From positions 62,001-126,000 of the forward strand of contig CAWBNB010000033.1 in assembly GCA_963789885.1 (NCBI GenBank): DNA of 64,000 nucleotides, given 5' to 3'. The position numbers and the translations under genes are program-made. The stretch's first letter is position 1. Every line of letters starts with the position of its first letter. The DNA is from DATEDA01 sp963789885. Its GTDB lineage: Bacteria; Pseudomonadota; Gammaproteobacteria; Burkholderiales; SG8-39. The notes below the pieces were generated by a model. That model was not told the DNA's origin, made no database searches, and saw only the letters and a program-made list of their open reading frames with translations. Below, piece by piece: positions 63,981 to 64,000 of the stretch.

Positions 63981-64000
63981 CCGCGCGCTGCCGCCGAGCG

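Overview
The window reads as a chromosomal segment of a high-G+C, gene-dense Gram-negative bacterium. A betaproteobacterium of Burkholderiales type is the best guess. The grounds are a Bug-type (TctC-like) solute-binding protein without its own membrane subunits, many substrate-binding-protein-dependent importers, a PsrA/FadR-like fatty-acid regulator with its operator, and a FadE with a long C-terminal extension. This placement is inference from gene content; there is no rRNA or other marker gene in the window. I found no tRNA, rRNA, CRISPR array, intact insertion sequence or prophage.

Layout. 1-1.6 kb: the end of an M23 peptidase and a two-repeat protein of unknown function, in DNA of visibly lower G+C. 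1.7-9.4 kb: mixed housekeeping and accessory genes, namely an AraC regulator, a PLP-dependent lyase, a DUF1992 protein, a protease-dead HtrA-like PDZ protein, an intradiol dioxygenase, a phosphotransferase and small membrane proteins. 9.5-12.4 kb: an enolase-superfamily enzyme with a Bug-type binding protein, and a nitrobindin-like protein. 12.4-21.2 kb (minus): one tightly overlapping operon of sulfatase, NitT/TauT-type ABC importer (ATPase, two permeases, binding protein), three Gfo/Idh/MocA oxidoreductases and a dienelactone-hydrolase-like protein. 21.35-27.3 kb (plus): a divergent operon with a D-serine-dehydratase/D-threonine-aldolase-like enzyme, a second sulfatase and a sugar-type ABC importer without an ATPase. 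27.4-30.3 kb: a TRAP transporter in the order P-M-Q, followed by a remnant of another M gene and a low-G+C scar with a broken beta-propeller gene. 31.4-37.7 kb: an SDR, a complete branched-chain-amino-acid-type ABC importer (LivGFKHM) and an amidohydrolase. 37.9-47.5 kb: an oligopeptide-type ABC importer with two tandem binding proteins, an AtzG-like small protein with its amidase, and an Asp/Glu/hydantoin racemase. 47.5-52.8 kb: a chromate transporter with a 41-residue rhodanese-like leader gene, an SDR, a CMD-family protein, an HIBADH-type dehydrogenase, a DUF429 protein and a YciA-like thioesterase. 52.9-59.7 kb (minus): a beta-oxidation operon, regulator-FadE-small lipoprotein-thiolase-FadB, with promoter, operator and terminator all visible. 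59.9-64 kb: an Atm1/HMT1-type ABC exporter, a PBP7-type D,D-endopeptidase and EgtD.

How it works together: most of the window is a scavenging and catabolism repertoire. Seven binding proteins for five transporter classes sit beside the enzymes likely to attack what they import: sulfatases with oxidoreductases, an amidase with a racemase, an enolase-family enzyme, and beta-oxidation. Both sulfatases lack signal peptides, so sulfated substrates are probably imported intact and desulfated in the cytoplasm.

Caution: twelve otherwise full-length conserved genes carry single-base frame disruptions, sixteen in all, fourteen of them apparent one-base insertions. The pattern looks more like uncorrected sequencing indels than biology. 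I give each such gene its full extent and state where the frame breaks.
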